A DNA stretch of 64,000 nucleotides from Salvator merianae (GCA_003586115.2 QVOM02000101.1:25836901-25900900); one strand, 5' to 3'. Shown: positions 9,366-21,971, numbered from the stretch's first letter. A program made the numbers and translations. The notes: generated by a model from the sequence alone, not told the origin.

Positions 9366-11184
9366 AGTAGGATCTGTGCAGCTCCACAGCATCTTATCTT
9401 TCCTTTCACACTGTTGCATGTCTTCCTTCCTATTTCAGCCTTCCTACTCCCTGAAAGTTAAGAACTGCACATACCTCTGTCTTATGGTTTTGGAAAGTCC
9501 TTAGGCAAGAAAACTCCCTCCAGGGACATCACTCCTGCAATGTTTGTGTGGTGCCACTGTGATACCATAAGTGCACCTGAAGTGTGTAGGGTCCATACAT
9601 CCCTGCTTACACATAGCACAATAAATGTGCTGGAAGACTGTGGACTCTGTACAGTTCTGCACTCCCTTAGCACATATTCCTCCATAAGTGTTCCTATGAG
9701 TATTGTAAAGAGAGAGGAGAAGAAGATCCTGTGACAGTGCTTATACCTGCTCTTGTGCCTTTCTGCTACTGCTGATGCAGACTTACTTAGCTGCTTTCGT
9801 TGGGCTGCATTGCACAGTGGTCTTTTTGGGAACACTGGAAATGACACAGTCTGTGGAACATTGCCTGCATTCCTGAAAACATCTCAGGCTGGAAGTATCA
9901 AAACTGGGAAATGAAAGTTCCCTGGCTGTGATGTTTGTGTATCCAGGAGTGGCAAAAGGCATACAAAGAGGGCACCACTACTTTGAGCAGAGTACTATGA
10001 TTGTAGTGCTCTCCTTGCTATGCTTTTCACCATAGTGCAGGTCCTGCCTTAGACAAAGGTATTTTTGTTTTGTTTTGTTTTTCTTTGATTCTTGATATTT
10101 AAATGGTCAGGAAGAAATTTCTCATCATGTGTTGGGCTGGATGGGAATATTTCATACCTAGTCATGTGCATAGTATTTTTTGTTTGTTTGTTATTAATGC
10201 TGCTAGTTCCAATACCAGACTTGATCAGTAGTTACTTTATTCATTGCATAAGACAAGTTGAACTAGTAGCCCTTGTGTTAAAATAATATCTAGCTATGTT
10301 ATTCCATATTAAGGGACAAATTAGCAATAGCTAGCTAATGGACAGTGTTCATCTGAGAATCACACATGGATGTGGGGAAAAATAATCTACATAATACACA
10401 CTTCCCAGAAGGATTGAAACCATCCTTTAAGACTGAAATGACTATATTTTGTGATACATTTTTCTAACCAGCAATATACATGAAGATATGTGTTTTAGAT
10501 GGCAAATGCTTCCAAAAATTAGTATATTAGTGAAAATATTTTGCAAGCATGCATCATCTTCGGAAGAATTATAAACAATGATGCATTCATTGGGAGAAAT
10601 TTGCACAAACATACAAAAAAAAGTCCCATATCTGTCGCTTATGTGATGACTGGGTTAGATAAGAAATGGAGGAAAAAATAATATGTCTACATTATTTTCA
10701 CTCACAAACTCTAGCAGTTCTTTACTGTCACTTGAAATTCAGAGATAGAAAGCCAACTCAATTGAAAAAGCAGAGATGAATATGCTTCTGAAATTAATGG
10801 CAAAATTGGATAATCATCTACTTTAAAAATAGAGACTCACTGTCAGGGAAACAGCACTGAATAGCATTATAAGTAAATGAGGACGACCATCTTCTAACAC
10901 AAGCAAATACATTCTTCTTACTTTAAAAAGAATGTTAATTACAGGGGAAATCTGTGAAGAAGATCATTCCTGTTTATTAGATTTGTTTTGCTTTCACTTT
11001 TTAAATTTATTTTTACATTTCAAGGCTGCATTTCTATGCCCCTTTACCGGACTGTATTGTCTACTGAGCTTCTGTACAGATAGCTTTGTAAATTAGCTGC
11101 AGGACTGCATTAATTTAGATCTCAGCCACAACATATATATGTGTGTTTAGCCTACATTCCAGCATTTTTTTCCAATTGTATTAT
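9366..11184. other. unassigned non-coding DNA (1.8 kb)
   Basis: AT-rich sequence with short T-rich runs. No exon, repeat family or RNA gene is recognised, and open frames are short. Confidence 0.45.
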
Positions 11185-12130
11185 TAATTAATTAATTCAG
11201 TCATCCATTTATAACATTTACATCCCACCCTTTACCCAAAGTTCTCAGTGTGGGTAATGGCATATGATAAAACACAATTCAGTAAGACATATTTAAAACA
11301 TACCTCACGCAACCTCTCTCCCTCCTTCTGGCCCACCCTGGCAGGACTACATTCAGAGAAAACTGTGAATCACAGGCCCGGGTGAAGAAGCATGTTTTAA
11401 CCATGTGCCAAAACCTATATAAAGTTGACAACTGGTATACGTCCACTGGGAGGTTATTCCTTAGCCAGAGGGTCATCACAGAGAAGATCCTCTCACATGC
11501 TGCAACTGGTCACATATCTGAATGAGGCAGAACTAAGAAGGCCCTTATTTTATGAAGTTAAAGCATGAGCAGCTCCATATCGGAAAAGACACTCCTTCAG
11601 ATACTTGAAGATCAATTTGGGTTTTATTTATCCATGTCAGCACCTCAATTTGGACTTAGTAGTGAATTGGTAACCAGAGCAGTTCCTTCAAGACCAATGT
11701 GATGTGTGTCCAACCAGAAATTATAGCAGTCATGCTGCTGCATTCTGCACTAGCTCCAGCTTCTGGGTTAACCCCAAGAATAAAGCACATTACAATAGTT
11801 TAGTCTGGAGATTAGATTACTGAGGTCAAATTGTCCAGATCCAGCAAATTTGAAGATGGTGAACTACTGAGAGATGGAGGTAAGCACTTCAGGACACTGT
11901 TACCACCTGGCTTCGAGTGACAGTGATGAATCCAGAAGCACCCCTAGATCATGCACGGTTTATTTCTGTTTATTTATCTAGAATCATGTGCTGTCTACCT
12001 GCCTGGACTCAAAGTTCCATGACACACAGTGCCTCCATCTTGTCTGGATTCAGTTTCCACTAGGATACCATGCTTGATTGTATCAAAAGTGGCTGAGAGA
12101 TCAAGGAGAATCAATAGGATAAAAGGACTA
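11185..12130 (-). mobile_element. decayed L2-clade LINE fragment
   Basis: On the minus strand this matches the 3' half of an L2-type reverse transcriptase gene. Plus-strand landmarks are CTGCATTCTGCACTAGCTCC, AATAGTTTAGTCTGGAG, TGCCTCCATCTTGTCTGGAT and GCTGAGAGATCAAGGAGAA, in the order expected for this LINE. Stops and frame shifts are frequent. An internal deletion is likely because reverse transcriptase core blocks are missing. Confidence 0.7.
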
Positions 12131-12333
12131 GAGGTTCAGTTTGGCAGGATACACAACTGATAGCTGATCATCAGGAAGGGAGAAATAATTAGGCCAATCT
12201 GAATACAAAATGTGTTCTTTATTAAGGAGTAGGAAACACACAAAATAACTTTATTACAAGGCATGATAAAATAATGCCAAAATGGGGGAAATAACTCAAT
12301 GGTAGCAGCAACTCAAAGTAAGAGGCAAAGCAA

Positions 12334-12360
12334 ATCATCATCATCATCATCATCATCATC
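12334..12360. repeat. (ATC)9 microsatellite
   Basis: Nine perfect ATC units lie directly against the 5' side of the SINE that follows. Confidence 0.95.
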
Positions 12361-12362
12361 AA

Positions 12363-12646
12363 TGGAGGCACGGTGGCGCAGAAGGCTAAGGCACTGATCT
12401 TTCAATAGGAGGATCGGAGTTCGAGGCCCTTGTCTGCCGTGTAGAGGGGATAAGCACCCTCTACTGGCCTCTAGCTCTAGTCAACCTAGCTGTTCGAAAG
12501 CAAGTAATTGCAAGTAAATGAATAGGAAGCATCACATTGTGTGATGCGGAAGGTAGATAGATGTAAGCTTTTGGGTGAAAAATAACCGTGTAAGCCGCTT
12601 TGAGTCAGCTTTGGCCAAGAAAAGTGGGGTATAAAAACCAAATTCT
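12363..12646 (+). mobile_element. tRNA-derived SINE, full length
   Basis: The 5' head has a polymerase III A box (TGGCGCAGAAGG) and B box (GAGTTCGAGGCCC), then a tRNA-unrelated body (CCCTCTACTGGCCTCTAG, GCATCACATTGTGTGATGCG) and a 3' domain (TAAGCCGCTTTGAGTCAGC, GGGGTATAAAAACCAA). The 3' domain probably mimics a partner LINE tail, perhaps L2-like. It ends in TTC repeats. Related copies lie at 38541 and 57969. Confidence 0.85.
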
Positions 12647-12820
12647 TCTTCTTTTTCTTCTTCTTCTTCTTCTCCTTCTCCTTCTCCTTCTCCTTCTTCT
12701 TCTTCTTCTTCTTCTTCTTCTTCTTCTTCTTCTTCTTCTCCTTCTCCTTCTCCTTCTCCTTCTCCTTCTCCTTCTCCTTCTCCTTCTCCTTCTCCTTCTC
12801 CTTCTCCTTCTTCTTCTTCA
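12647..12820. repeat. (TTC/CTCCTT)n array grown from SINE tail
   Basis: About 175 bases of TTC and TTCTCC units continue directly from the SINE 3' end. The purine-rich strand could form triplex DNA. The long Glu/Lys and Leu frames here are repeat artefacts. Confidence 0.95.
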
Positions 12821-13398
12821 ATGCTAACTTGTATCAAGTAAGGAGGTGCTAGCAGGAATGGCAGCAAAAAGAGATCACAAGTGAGACTTAGGAAAGAGGT
12901 TTGAGGTCTGATACAAGAACATCCTGTAGTGGTAGAGTTAGTATGGAATGATCTATGTCTGTCAAGTTACACTGACTCAAACACTAGAGTTCCAGACCAG
13001 CTTGACTTCTAGCTTCATTACTTGTCCTCTCTTGGACCTATTCCATTCTGTGAAACATTACAGTGAACCACAGGGCTGCATTAGCACCTTGGCTGTTTGG
13101 CCACAGCCCTCAGGGGCCCATCTTAGCAGTGCCTCACTGTAAATGCAACCTAAGTGTTAGCAATGAAATGATGGGAAGATGGACTAGGGAAATAAAAACA
13201 AAAAGAAAAAGAGATAGAGATAGAGATAGAGATAGAGATGAGACATTAGATCTCCAAACACAGCATTGCCCAGGTCTGTGACAAAAATGGTACTGAGAAG
13301 GTTTTGTTTTTTGTTTCCTTTTTTTCCTGTGAGTTGTCAATTAAGAAATATTGTAAAACTCCTGCTCCAAGAAGGTTAGTGATTTAAAAAGTTCCCTT
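12821..13398. other. unassigned DNA with a GATAGA tract
   Basis: No element is recognised apart from a GAGATA/GATAGA microsatellite at about 13211-13239. Confidence 0.5.
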
Positions 13399-13473
13399 GG
13401 GTGTCTGCACCAGCACACAGATGACAGGCTATTCTGGGATATAATCCAGAATAATGCTCAGTGCAGACAGGGC
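13399..13473. mobile_element. family C MITE fragment
   Basis: It keeps the ATTCTGGGATATAATCCAG arm and the AGTGCAGACAGGGC terminus of family C. The left arm is shortened to GTGTCTGCACC. Confidence 0.55.
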
Positions 13474-14405
13474 TATAGTGTCTAATCAAATGTTTGTGGA
13501 AAGCTCATAAACAGAATATGACCAACCTACAATTTCCCCCCAAATGAGCTCACCACTCTTGTGATAAAATGCCTTGACTGCTGCCTCATTGAGTGTCTCT
13601 ACACTCTGAAACAGAGCCATAGAGGTGTCCTATGATTCAACAAGCAAAGCATTTTTACTAAACCACCAACCCACAGACCTCTTCCATGCTGTAATGGAAA
13701 CCCAACCATAGTTCAGTAAAGTTTTTTGTTTGTTTTGTTTGTTTCTTCTTTTAAAAAAAAAGATGCAGTGCAATTCTTGGAGTGTTCACTCACAGTTCAC
13801 AGCTGCTGTAATCTTTAGATGTATGACAACACAGTTGTTGCCAGTATACACATTTTATATTCTAATGATGACTATCTAGCAAACTTGGTCTATTCAAAAC
13901 TGTAAAACTGCACACATGCCTAGGTGCATGTGAATTAAACATGTACATTTTTGTGTAAAAACATAACTAATGGTGCATAAGAGTAAACATAATTTGTGGG
14001 GATTGTTCCATCCAGAAGTATTGGGATCCCTCTGCTTGTTGACTAAAATGGAGTATCTTACCCACAGCTAATGTTGCAAATGTAGCGTAACTTTATAGTT
14101 TAAGTAGCTTGCTCAGTCTCTCTCATGCCATAGAAAAGAATTGTTTTAGATGGATTCATTCCTCTTACTTATTTTTTTAAAAAATATGCTTAGCTTTTAA
14201 ACCTCATACAGTATTCATATGAACTATGTACAGCCTGAGATTCTTTAGTCAACAACAACAGCAACAAAAAAGCTTAAGACAGAGTATGGGCTAATAAGGA
14301 GTGTGATATCCTCCTAATTTATTCTGACACAATTCTAAGGTTTTAAATATCTGCATTTCTCCATCCAAGTTATTTAGTAGACTAGATTTGGGGATAAATA
14401 CCCAA
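13474..14405. other. unassigned non-coding DNA
   Basis: AT-rich sequence with short TTTG runs. No element or gene recognised. Confidence 0.5.
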
Positions 14406-14433
14406 GTGTCTCTCTCTCTGTGTATCTCTCTGT

Positions 14434-14465
<32 letters not shown>

Positions 14466-14564
14466 ATAGATAGATATAGATATAGATATAGATATAGATA
14501 TAGATATAGATATAGATATAGATATAGATATAGATATAGATATAGATATAGATATAGATATAGA
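14406..14564. repeat. compound (TC)(TG)n(GATATA)n microsatellite
   Basis: A TC/TG-rich start leads to a (TG)n run ending at 14465 and then about 16 units of GATATA to 14564. The apparent Tyr/Leu, Ile/Ser and Arg/Tyr frames are artefacts of this hexamer. Confidence 0.97.
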
Positions 14565-14566
14565 CC

Positions 14567-15916
14567 GGGGATAACATGGTGTTTCTTGGCAGTCTCCCAT
14601 TGCCAGTTAACCAAGGCATTGAGAAACTGGAATGGCACATTTTGCTACTTTGTGCTTATAACAGAATACACATGTTTTCACTGCTTTGCCTGCTATTAAA
14701 GGATGCCAGTCTATGTTAGATTACTGAAAAGTAACTTTTATACAGGTTTTAGCAATACAGATTTTCATATATCAACTCTGTTCACCTGAAAATGGGGTGT
14801 TTTTTTGAAGCCAATGTATAAGCTGGAGAAATGGAAAGCATCTTGGAGAAACTAAACTTTTAATGTGTTCTATAGACAAAAAAAAAACAAAAAAAAAACA
14901 ATATGCTGAATCACCCTCCACCCCGTAATAAGGAATATTACTGTGTTAAATGGTAGCAGAATTATTACCATTATTGTTGTTGTTATTATTATTAGTATTT
15001 TTAAAAGTTTTGCTTTGAATATGAGGGACCACTCAATAAAAGAGTGTAACTACTGACAAATGCTAGAAAGTCTTAAAGAATAAAATACTATAATAAGACA
15101 AATAGAAAAATTTGTTCTACACAACTTTTTCGCCCCCAGTCACTATATATTCTTTGTTGTAAATTTTCTCACACAATGGTTGCCTTCACAAGAAGGCAGA
15201 AGGAAGCTGCATCCATGCAGGTGCTTGGCTCAGTGTCTTGAGGCCTCTCCAAGGCCTGTCATACCAGCACAGACCAAGGCAGTTATGGGATGAACACTAT
15301 ACAGCTGAAACCTTGGTCATTCACGGCAGCATCTGGCTGGCATGACTGGCCAAATGATTATCTGTGGTTGCTTTAAGAGTAAAAATACCTTAAGGCTGAT
15401 CTGGTTAACAGGCATCCCCCATCTCTGCTGGTTGGAAGGCAGACCAGAAGGAGTGATATCTTTAATATATCTAACACTCCTTCTATTAATCTTATTTTTT
15501 GTCTCACAGCATCATATCTTCCCCTGCCTGCCACTACAGCAACGTGACAATTCATTCTCTTCTACTGTGCCCCAACACATTATTTCTTCCCCCAAAACAG
15601 AAAACTGTACAAATAAGTAAGCTACAACAATATTAGGCAGGCAAGATAAATACCATTTTAAAAACAAGTCCCATGGTGGGGGGCAAGAATAAAATCATAA
15701 TAATAAAGGACCTAAACCTGGATCTGGACCCGGACACCTGGACCGCAATAGAAATGTCATAATGGCACTTGTTGCAGCAAGGCAGGGTTGCAGTGTTGGG
15801 TGTTCAGACATCACACTCTAGCTCCACAATGAATGCACAACGAGAGGACAGTGCCATCCAGACACTGTCCCCTCACTGTGCATTCAGTGTATCATAAATG
15901 TACCAGATCCTGCCTT
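14567..15916. other. unassigned non-coding DNA (1.35 kb)
   Basis: Contains poly-A runs near 14878-14900 and a short ATT tract near 14970-15000. No gene or family recognised. Confidence 0.45.
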
Positions 15917-16015
15917 GGGCCCTTTCTGGTCTGGGCCTTATTCTACTGTCAGCTGCAGATGGCAGATCCCTGTTCTGAGGTATAAGCTAGAATAAGACCC
16001 AGTGCAAATAGGGCC
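15917..16015. mobile_element. family C MITE, compact copy (~99 bp)
   Basis: GGGCCCTTTCTGG opens it and AGTGCAAATAGGGCC closes it. The inner arms (TTATTCTACTG, TAGAATAAGACCC) pair imperfectly, as in the longer copy at 2693. Confidence 0.6.
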
Positions 16016-16110
16016 TCAGGGAGTCTCCAGAACAACCAATATTATCTTCAGCTCATGTTGTCCCTCTTCCTCATCACTGTTACAACCACTTGGCTGGAGC
16101 CACAGACAGT

Positions 16111-16537
16111 GGGCCTTTTCACACTGAGCTCGGTAGACCGTTCCCAGTAGTTGGCTTCGAACTGGAGGGATTGGGGAACGCTTGGTGCCATTCGCACTCC
16201 CGGCCAGAGGAATGGACCCGAAGCCGACCAGCAGTGGGAACAGTGCAGATGGCAGCCGCTAGTTCAGTACTGCACTCCGTACCATCGTACCCCGCTTCGT
16301 AGCATCATACTCCACTTCGTAACCAGGGGCTTGTTACGGAGCCGGCTTTGTAACGGCAGCTAGGCTGTCATGCGCAAAGGACTATCCCAGTTTTTACTTG
16401 TCTTGCCTTACCCAACATCAGGTTCGAATCGGGTACGAAGTGGTTCGGATTGGGTGAGATGCGTGCCCGCGGCAGTGCGAACGCTCCGTTCTAGCGAGCA
16501 GACAAGAACGTTCCACCACTACAGTGCGAACAGGCCC
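16111..16537 (-). mobile_element. family A MITE copy A2, internal deletion
   Basis: A 427-bp family A element inverted relative to A1: it begins with the A1 right end (ACTGAGCTCGGTAGACC) and finishes with the A1 left end (ACAGTGCGAACAGGCCC). Much of the centre is missing. The right-end variant (GTTCCACCACTACAGTGCG) is shared with copy A4, which defines a subfamily distinct from A1 and A5. The 12-base right flank is identical to that of A1. Confidence 0.8.
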
Positions 16538-17892
16538 ATTGTGTGCTCTACCAGGTACCTCTGATGATAAGTGAAGATGCAGGCCAAGTCTTGGAATAAG
16601 GAAAAGTACAGTGGAATGGCTCTGGATGCAGGATGCAAATAGGGATACTGAGGTGGTTTGCTTTTCTGGCTTCTCTAGATTCTATTATAATTTCAAGAAA
16701 CCTAAGACTCTTTTGCAATATTTGGCAATATCTCCCTGGTGCATCCCTTTGAAAGGCTTTTACCACCATACATATTCAAAATATACCCACTGCTTATTTG
16801 GATAGTAGGTTTTAGAAATTCCCTATGGAACTATATGTTTGCCTTTGCAGCTCAAGGCTTGTGGATGTTATTATTCATTATGTTCTTTACTGCACACTGC
16901 ATGACATTGATTAAACTAGCCACATGACTTATCATGCTAAAATTTGCTTTCAAGTTCTGAGAGACAGACCTTTAATAATAGTTTATAAAGGTGAAGTTAT
17001 AATAGCAGAGATTGCTTATCTAGGTATGGTCCATACAGAACCTTTATGGTGCTTTGAGTGTGCTATGAGGACACTGTGCCTGCATGACCCTGCCCACTCC
17101 TTGCACATTTGATTTACAAGAAGGGCATGGTGTTCCCCGTGATGGCATGACAAGCACTGTTATGGCACTTCACTGCTATAACTGTTTGAAGAGCTCTCAG
17201 CACATCACATTTATTACTTGTGAAAAGTTCATACATGACTTTGAAAGCTGGAAACATAAATACAGATGCTTCTCCCTGCCTTAAAATGGGCCTGAAAGGG
17301 TTGGTTTATTTATATCACACACATACCACATATGTATACATTCAGATAAATAAATGGATCTATATTGACTGTTTTTGAAAACGCATTTCTGCGAAGAATT
17401 TCTATAATATTTCATTATATCCATATATTTCTGAAGAAATTCAGATTTGGTAGAATGTAGACTTTCATGGTTGGTTTCAATCTCATTTGTAGCATGAGGG
17501 GCTGTTGTGCTTTTGGAACTATTGTGCTGTCTTCCATAGTTCCTATTGGAACCTATGTTTTTGGAACACCTCAAAGAAGCACTCATGGCAAATGGACATC
17601 ACATTGAGGACATACACTGAGCTACCAACCCCAGCAGAACCCAGAAGCAACTAAAACAGGAAGAGCCCCCTGGAAATTTCAAAGGCCAAGAAAAAAAAAT
17701 AATGTTCCTGGTCTTCAAAGCCTCCAGCATTGGCTCCAAGGGTTCAGAGACAGCCTTCACAGCTGGGCCAACATAAGATGTCGAGTGTGCAGATGATAAT
17801 TAGCCCATACTAAGCCTAGTCCAGCCTACTGTGTACCAGACAATGTTGCTGGGCTGGAATGGTGCAAGATAGCCCATATCGTGCAAAAACAG
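16538..17892. other. unassigned non-coding DNA
   Basis: Nothing recognised; short frames only. Confidence 0.45.
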
Positions 17893-18370
17893 TCTAAGGG
17901 CCTGCTTGCATTTTAAGCTAGTGAACTTCCTGAATGCTTAGTGGCCAAGTGCCTCTGCACTTTGTGGAGGTCCACGTGATTGGCAGCAGACTCAAGTTAC
18001 TCCAATCACAGCTAGCTGTGGAGCACTAAATTGTGCTCCACAGCTTGACCATGAGCAGCTAGCCTGCTCTCAGACAAGTGCATTCACACTCACATGGGTG
18101 TGAATCCATGGCCACATGGCATGCCTTGGTTGTTTCTATGTAGTCCTGTGATTGTGCCTGTGTATGCCTGCATGATCTGTGGCATTGCCAGTCACCATCA
18201 CAGTGATCAGATGCTTCATAGTCACTGCCATGGGGAAGATCAGGAACAGGATACCAGTATTCACAGCACAAATGTTGGTATCTTCCTGCAAATCCTGTCT
18301 AGGGACCCGCAGTGCAGATGGTGTCTGTGCTGTATGGTCCAGTCCATGTCAGAACAGCATAGTTATCCTG
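17893..18370 (-). mobile_element. family B MITE, reverse orientation, truncated
   Basis: It starts with GGGCCTGCTTGCATTTTAAG and AGCTAGTGAAC. The central palindrome lies at 18016-18043, with clean 11-base arms CTGTGGAGCAC and GTGCTCCACAG. The element runs to the AGTTATCCTGTGCTA hairpin region, where its outer terminus is replaced by a large inverted repeat. Confidence 0.7.
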
Positions 18371-18516
18371 TGCTATTGATTATCTTTTGTCACTTGTACC
18401 TTATCTATTTCCTAATCACATTTGAGAGGGTGTTTTCACACTTGCCACATTAGAACAGGATAGTTATGTGATTAGGAAATAGATAAGGTACAAGTGATAA
18501 AAGATAATCAATAGCA
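18371..18516. repeat. 51-bp inverted repeat around a family B end
   Basis: Arms 18371-18421 and 18466-18516 are near-perfect inverse copies starting TGCTATTGATTATC. They are separated by 44 bases. The spacer holds a family B left end (TTCACACTTGCCACATTAG) that points opposite to the B copy on the left. Confidence 0.9.
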
Positions 18517-19211
18517 CTCTTTGCAGTCTTCTGAATCACTTTATTCAGACTCCACTCATCTTAAAGAAAAGACCCTTAAAGTGTAGCATTTGGATGGCTT
18601 CTCACACTCCTTCAATTGTCCCACATAACTATGAAGCCAAAGGGACATATTTCTATGTTGGATGGGAAGGTTCACTGGTCAAAACATTTTGTAATGTGAT
18701 AAACTTGGAAACCTTAAAAATACTGAAGGAGACTAGAATTTGCATCTTTCTGTTGTGTCTATTAAATATTTTGTAAAAATATCAAGTCTCAAACTAAGGA
18801 GAAAGTTATAAGATTTTTGTACACTGCAGTTAAATTAAACAGTGCACAAAATAAAGTGTTAGAAGTTTGAGTCTGGAATAAAATTGTACAGGATATAGCT
18901 GTCTCTGAAAAGACCATTTTCATCTGAATGTGCTTACTTAAATGATCTTTGAAACCAGATTCTTTTTGTAAAGCCTGGAAAAGGTGTATAGAATTTAATT
19001 CTCATATTCAACTAGATTTTTAACAAATCAGTTCCATCAGATTTGGGTTGTGTGAAATTGTCATATTGATGTTCTTTTTGACTACTTTGAACAAGGTTGA
19101 TTGTAATTATCACAATTACAATGTTAGGGCACTTATATGTATCTGTGTATGCATGTTTGTTGTGAAGTGCAATGAGTTTTTAATGATAAATGGGCAGAAA
19201 ATGTTTTACAT
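18517..19211. other. unassigned non-coding DNA
   Basis: AT-rich; no feature recognised. Confidence 0.5.
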
Positions 19212-19303
19212 CAGTGGTTCTCAAACCATGGTCCAAGGACTAGCACAAAATGCTGGGAGTTGGTACTCAGGAATATCTGGAGGACCTCAATTTGAGAATC
19301 ATG
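19212..19303. mobile_element. small hAT (Charlie-like) MITE
   Basis: CAGTGGTTCTCAAACC at the left and TTTGAGAATCATG at the right are the inverted ends typical of Charlie-group hAT MITEs. Candidate 8-bp target duplications TTTTACAT and TTCTAAAG match at five of eight positions, consistent with an old insertion. Confidence 0.65.
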
Positions 19304-20517
19304 TTCTAAAGAAATAAAATAAAACATAGCTTTAAAGTTCTTGGTAGGGCACATTACTTACCCATCAGAATCATTCTCTCTCTCTCTCTCTCTCTCTCTT
19401 TTTTCCCTTAAGCTAAACTACAACTTCAGAGTTCATTTGTGAAGGGTCTGACACATGTTTTTGAAATGTGGAAAGTTTCAAGTGATGAGCGAGCAAGCAA
19501 GATGACCACTAGGCTATTCAGAGGTGCTAGATAATTCCTGTATTTTGAGATATACTGGTGTTGAAATCTGAATCAGAATTAACCAAAGCATAATTAATTT
19601 GTTGAAATAGAGAGAAACAACATTGGTTTGATAAGCCTGATTCCAAATTATATGGTTGTTACAAATCACTCTGGTGAACTTCATATTACCAGAAGGAAAT
19701 TGAAGAGTTGAATTTTCTACACAATAAAGCAAGGAATTTAAAAAATTAAATAAAATTTAAATAGATAGATGGATAGATAGACAGATAGACAGACAGATAA
19801 GTAATAGATAGAAGTTAGCTGCACATAGGTTTTCCAAGGGGAAATTATTTTCTTATAGTCTGATTGAAACTCATTTAATTATGTGCATTCCTTTATATAT
19901 TTATTTACATTTTGTCACTTGTTCATTGAATAAACCTGCTCTGGCAGCACATTTACACATCATGGCACTGCAAGAAATACTGTTGCACTCAATTTCGATA
20001 TCTGATTGGATGAAAACACTGAACTGCACTCATGGGGCAGGAAGATTATTGGTTTTGATAGATCTAAAGGATTAATGGGAAGAACGGAACAAATTTGTTT
20101 TAAAAGCATAAAGGAATTCTAATTTGAACATCTGCACTTCATTCAACTAAGCATAGGTATGTGTGTGTGTGTGAATTTGTGTCTGTGTTATGAAAAAAAC
20201 ATTGTTAACAGGCTGTGAGTTCACAGGGGAAATTCAGGCATGCTTTTAAAAATTATTAAATTATTATTATTAGAAACACGTAGGGCATTATATCTGCTAG
20301 GTTGCTAAAGTATGCAAAACATTTCAGAGTGTCTATAGAGACAAGTTAAAACCCATGACTGTGACATTCCCAATATAGTCCTGATATATCAAGGCAATAT
20401 CACATAATGATGAGGCCAAGTTTCCTGTAACAGCGAAGCTGCTTACTTGTCTGCCAGATCCATTCATTACCATCACTCTAGCAGCTACCTGGAAGCCAGC
20501 CAAGTGCATTAAAAAAG
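19304..20517. other. unassigned DNA with simple repeats
   Basis: Holds a (TC)n run near 19373-19399 and GATA/GACA units near 19761-19800. No gene recognised. Confidence 0.5.
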
Positions 20518-21003
20518 GGGGGCTGTTCGCACTTTAAGCTAGTGAGCATCAGAGACGCTCATTATCCAGGTGCTTCAACACTTTGCTGAGGTCCACATGG
20601 ACAGGAGCAGACTCCAGCTGCTCCTGATTGTGGCTATCTATGGAGCACTAAATTGTGCTCCACAATCTGACTGGGAGCAGCTAGCCTGCTTCTAGTTAAG
20701 TGTATGCACACCCGCTTCCAGGTGCAAATGCATAGCCATGCGGCATGTGCATGGCTGTGCCTGCAGAGCCATGCGATCATGCCTATGCATATCTGTGCAA
20801 TCTGCAGTGCTGCCAGTTCACACATCCTGGCTGCTGTCATAGCAAAGATCAAGAGCAGTATACCAACATTTGTAGTGTGAATGCTTGCATCTTACTAGTA
20901 TTCTTGTCTATGTCCCACCTATGGATGTTGTCCATGCTGCATGGTCCATTCCACATTAGGACAGGACAAGTATCCTTTGCTAGCATGGCAAATGCAAAAA
21001 TGC
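20518..21003 (-). mobile_element. family B MITE, reverse orientation
   Basis: The left terminus reads GGGGCTGTTCGCACTTTAAG with GCTAGTGAGCATCAG. The central palindrome lies at about 20639-20666. The right side holds TGGTCCATTCCACATTAGG and finishes near GCAAATGCAAAAATGC. The length of about 486 bp matches the copy at 52867. Confidence 0.7.
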
Positions 21004-21245
21004 TGAAGGAAGAGGTGGCTGATGCCTAATTGACTTTTGGATAGCTGCAAGAGCAATGTAAACAAAAGGAGCTGGCAGACACATGTAAAACCCCAAAATT
21101 GCCTCCTGCATCTGGCAGAGGCAGGAAGAGGCTATTTCAAGATCTAGATTAGCTTCCATGATTGTCTCTTGTCATTGTCAGTTGCAGTCACCAGGCAAAC
21201 CTGAGTCTCTTGTCTCTGAAATTTTATTAGCATGTCTCCTCTGAA

Positions 21246-21360
21246 AAAGAAAGAAAGAAAGAAAGAAAGGAAGGAAGGAAGGAAGGAAGGAAGGAAGGAA
21301 GGAAGGAAGGAAGGAAGGAAGGAAGGAAGGGGGAGGGAGGGAGGGAGGAAGGAAGGAAAG
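21246..21360. repeat. (GAAA)n/(GGAA)n microsatellite
   Basis: About 115 bases of GAAA changing to GGAA, with a GGGA patch near the end. The purine-only strand may form triplex DNA. Confidence 0.97.
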
Positions 21361-21530
21361 GCAAACACAGCCCTAGCTGCTTTATTCATGATCAATACTT
21401 CCTGTCTGTTTCAGCAATGGCATTCAGAAGGCACACCAAGAAGTTTAACAAAATCTGTAAAGGGCTGCACAGTTGTGTGAACTGTTGGTCATGAAGTACG
21501 AGTGGGCACAAATGTACACAGATTTCACAA

Positions 21531-21570
21531 GTCTATATCTATCTATATCTATATCTATATCTATATATAT
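21531..21570. repeat. (ATCTAT)n microsatellite
   Basis: Short hexamer run ending in ATATAT. It is the same motif, on the opposite strand, as the GATATA array at 14468. Confidence 0.9.
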
Positions 21571-21971
21571 GGAAGAGAGGCTTCTGATTGGCTTCTGTAT
21601 AAGGACAGTCCTAGCCTAATAATGTGCTAACTGAATGCCAGGACGGCACATCATAAGGAATATGACAAGAAAGACAGGCCAGTTATGATTTCTCCCAGTG
21701 AATTCCTTCCAACACAATGGTAGGGAACATGGAAAGAGTTAATATAGAAATGCTCATATCTTTAAAAGGAATACCAAGGTCCTTATGTAGATCTGGATGT
21801 TGCATATATTTATATTCATTAAGAAGTGGTTTCTGGTTCTTGGTTTTCTAGTTTTTTGTTCTACTTTGCTTTTAGTTTTACACAGGACTGAGGAGCTGAT
21901 TTTCAAAACTCCTTTTTGTGGCTGCCATTTTATTTTTTTTCCCAGCATGTCCTTGTTGTGCCATTCTTAGT

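Noticed and set aside
12363..12440. tRNA gene
   Set aside because: A and B boxes are present, but no cloverleaf closes and the sequence continues as a SINE with two sister copies.
12486..12867. Long Lys/Glu-rich, Glu/Gly-rich and poly-Leu open frames
   Set aside because: They are translations of the TTC/CTCCTT microsatellite on both strands.
14291..14699. Tyr-Leu, Ile-Ser, Ile-Tyr and Arg-Tyr repeat proteins
   Set aside because: All frames of the TG and GATATA microsatellite stay open because the units lack stops; no domain outside the repeat.
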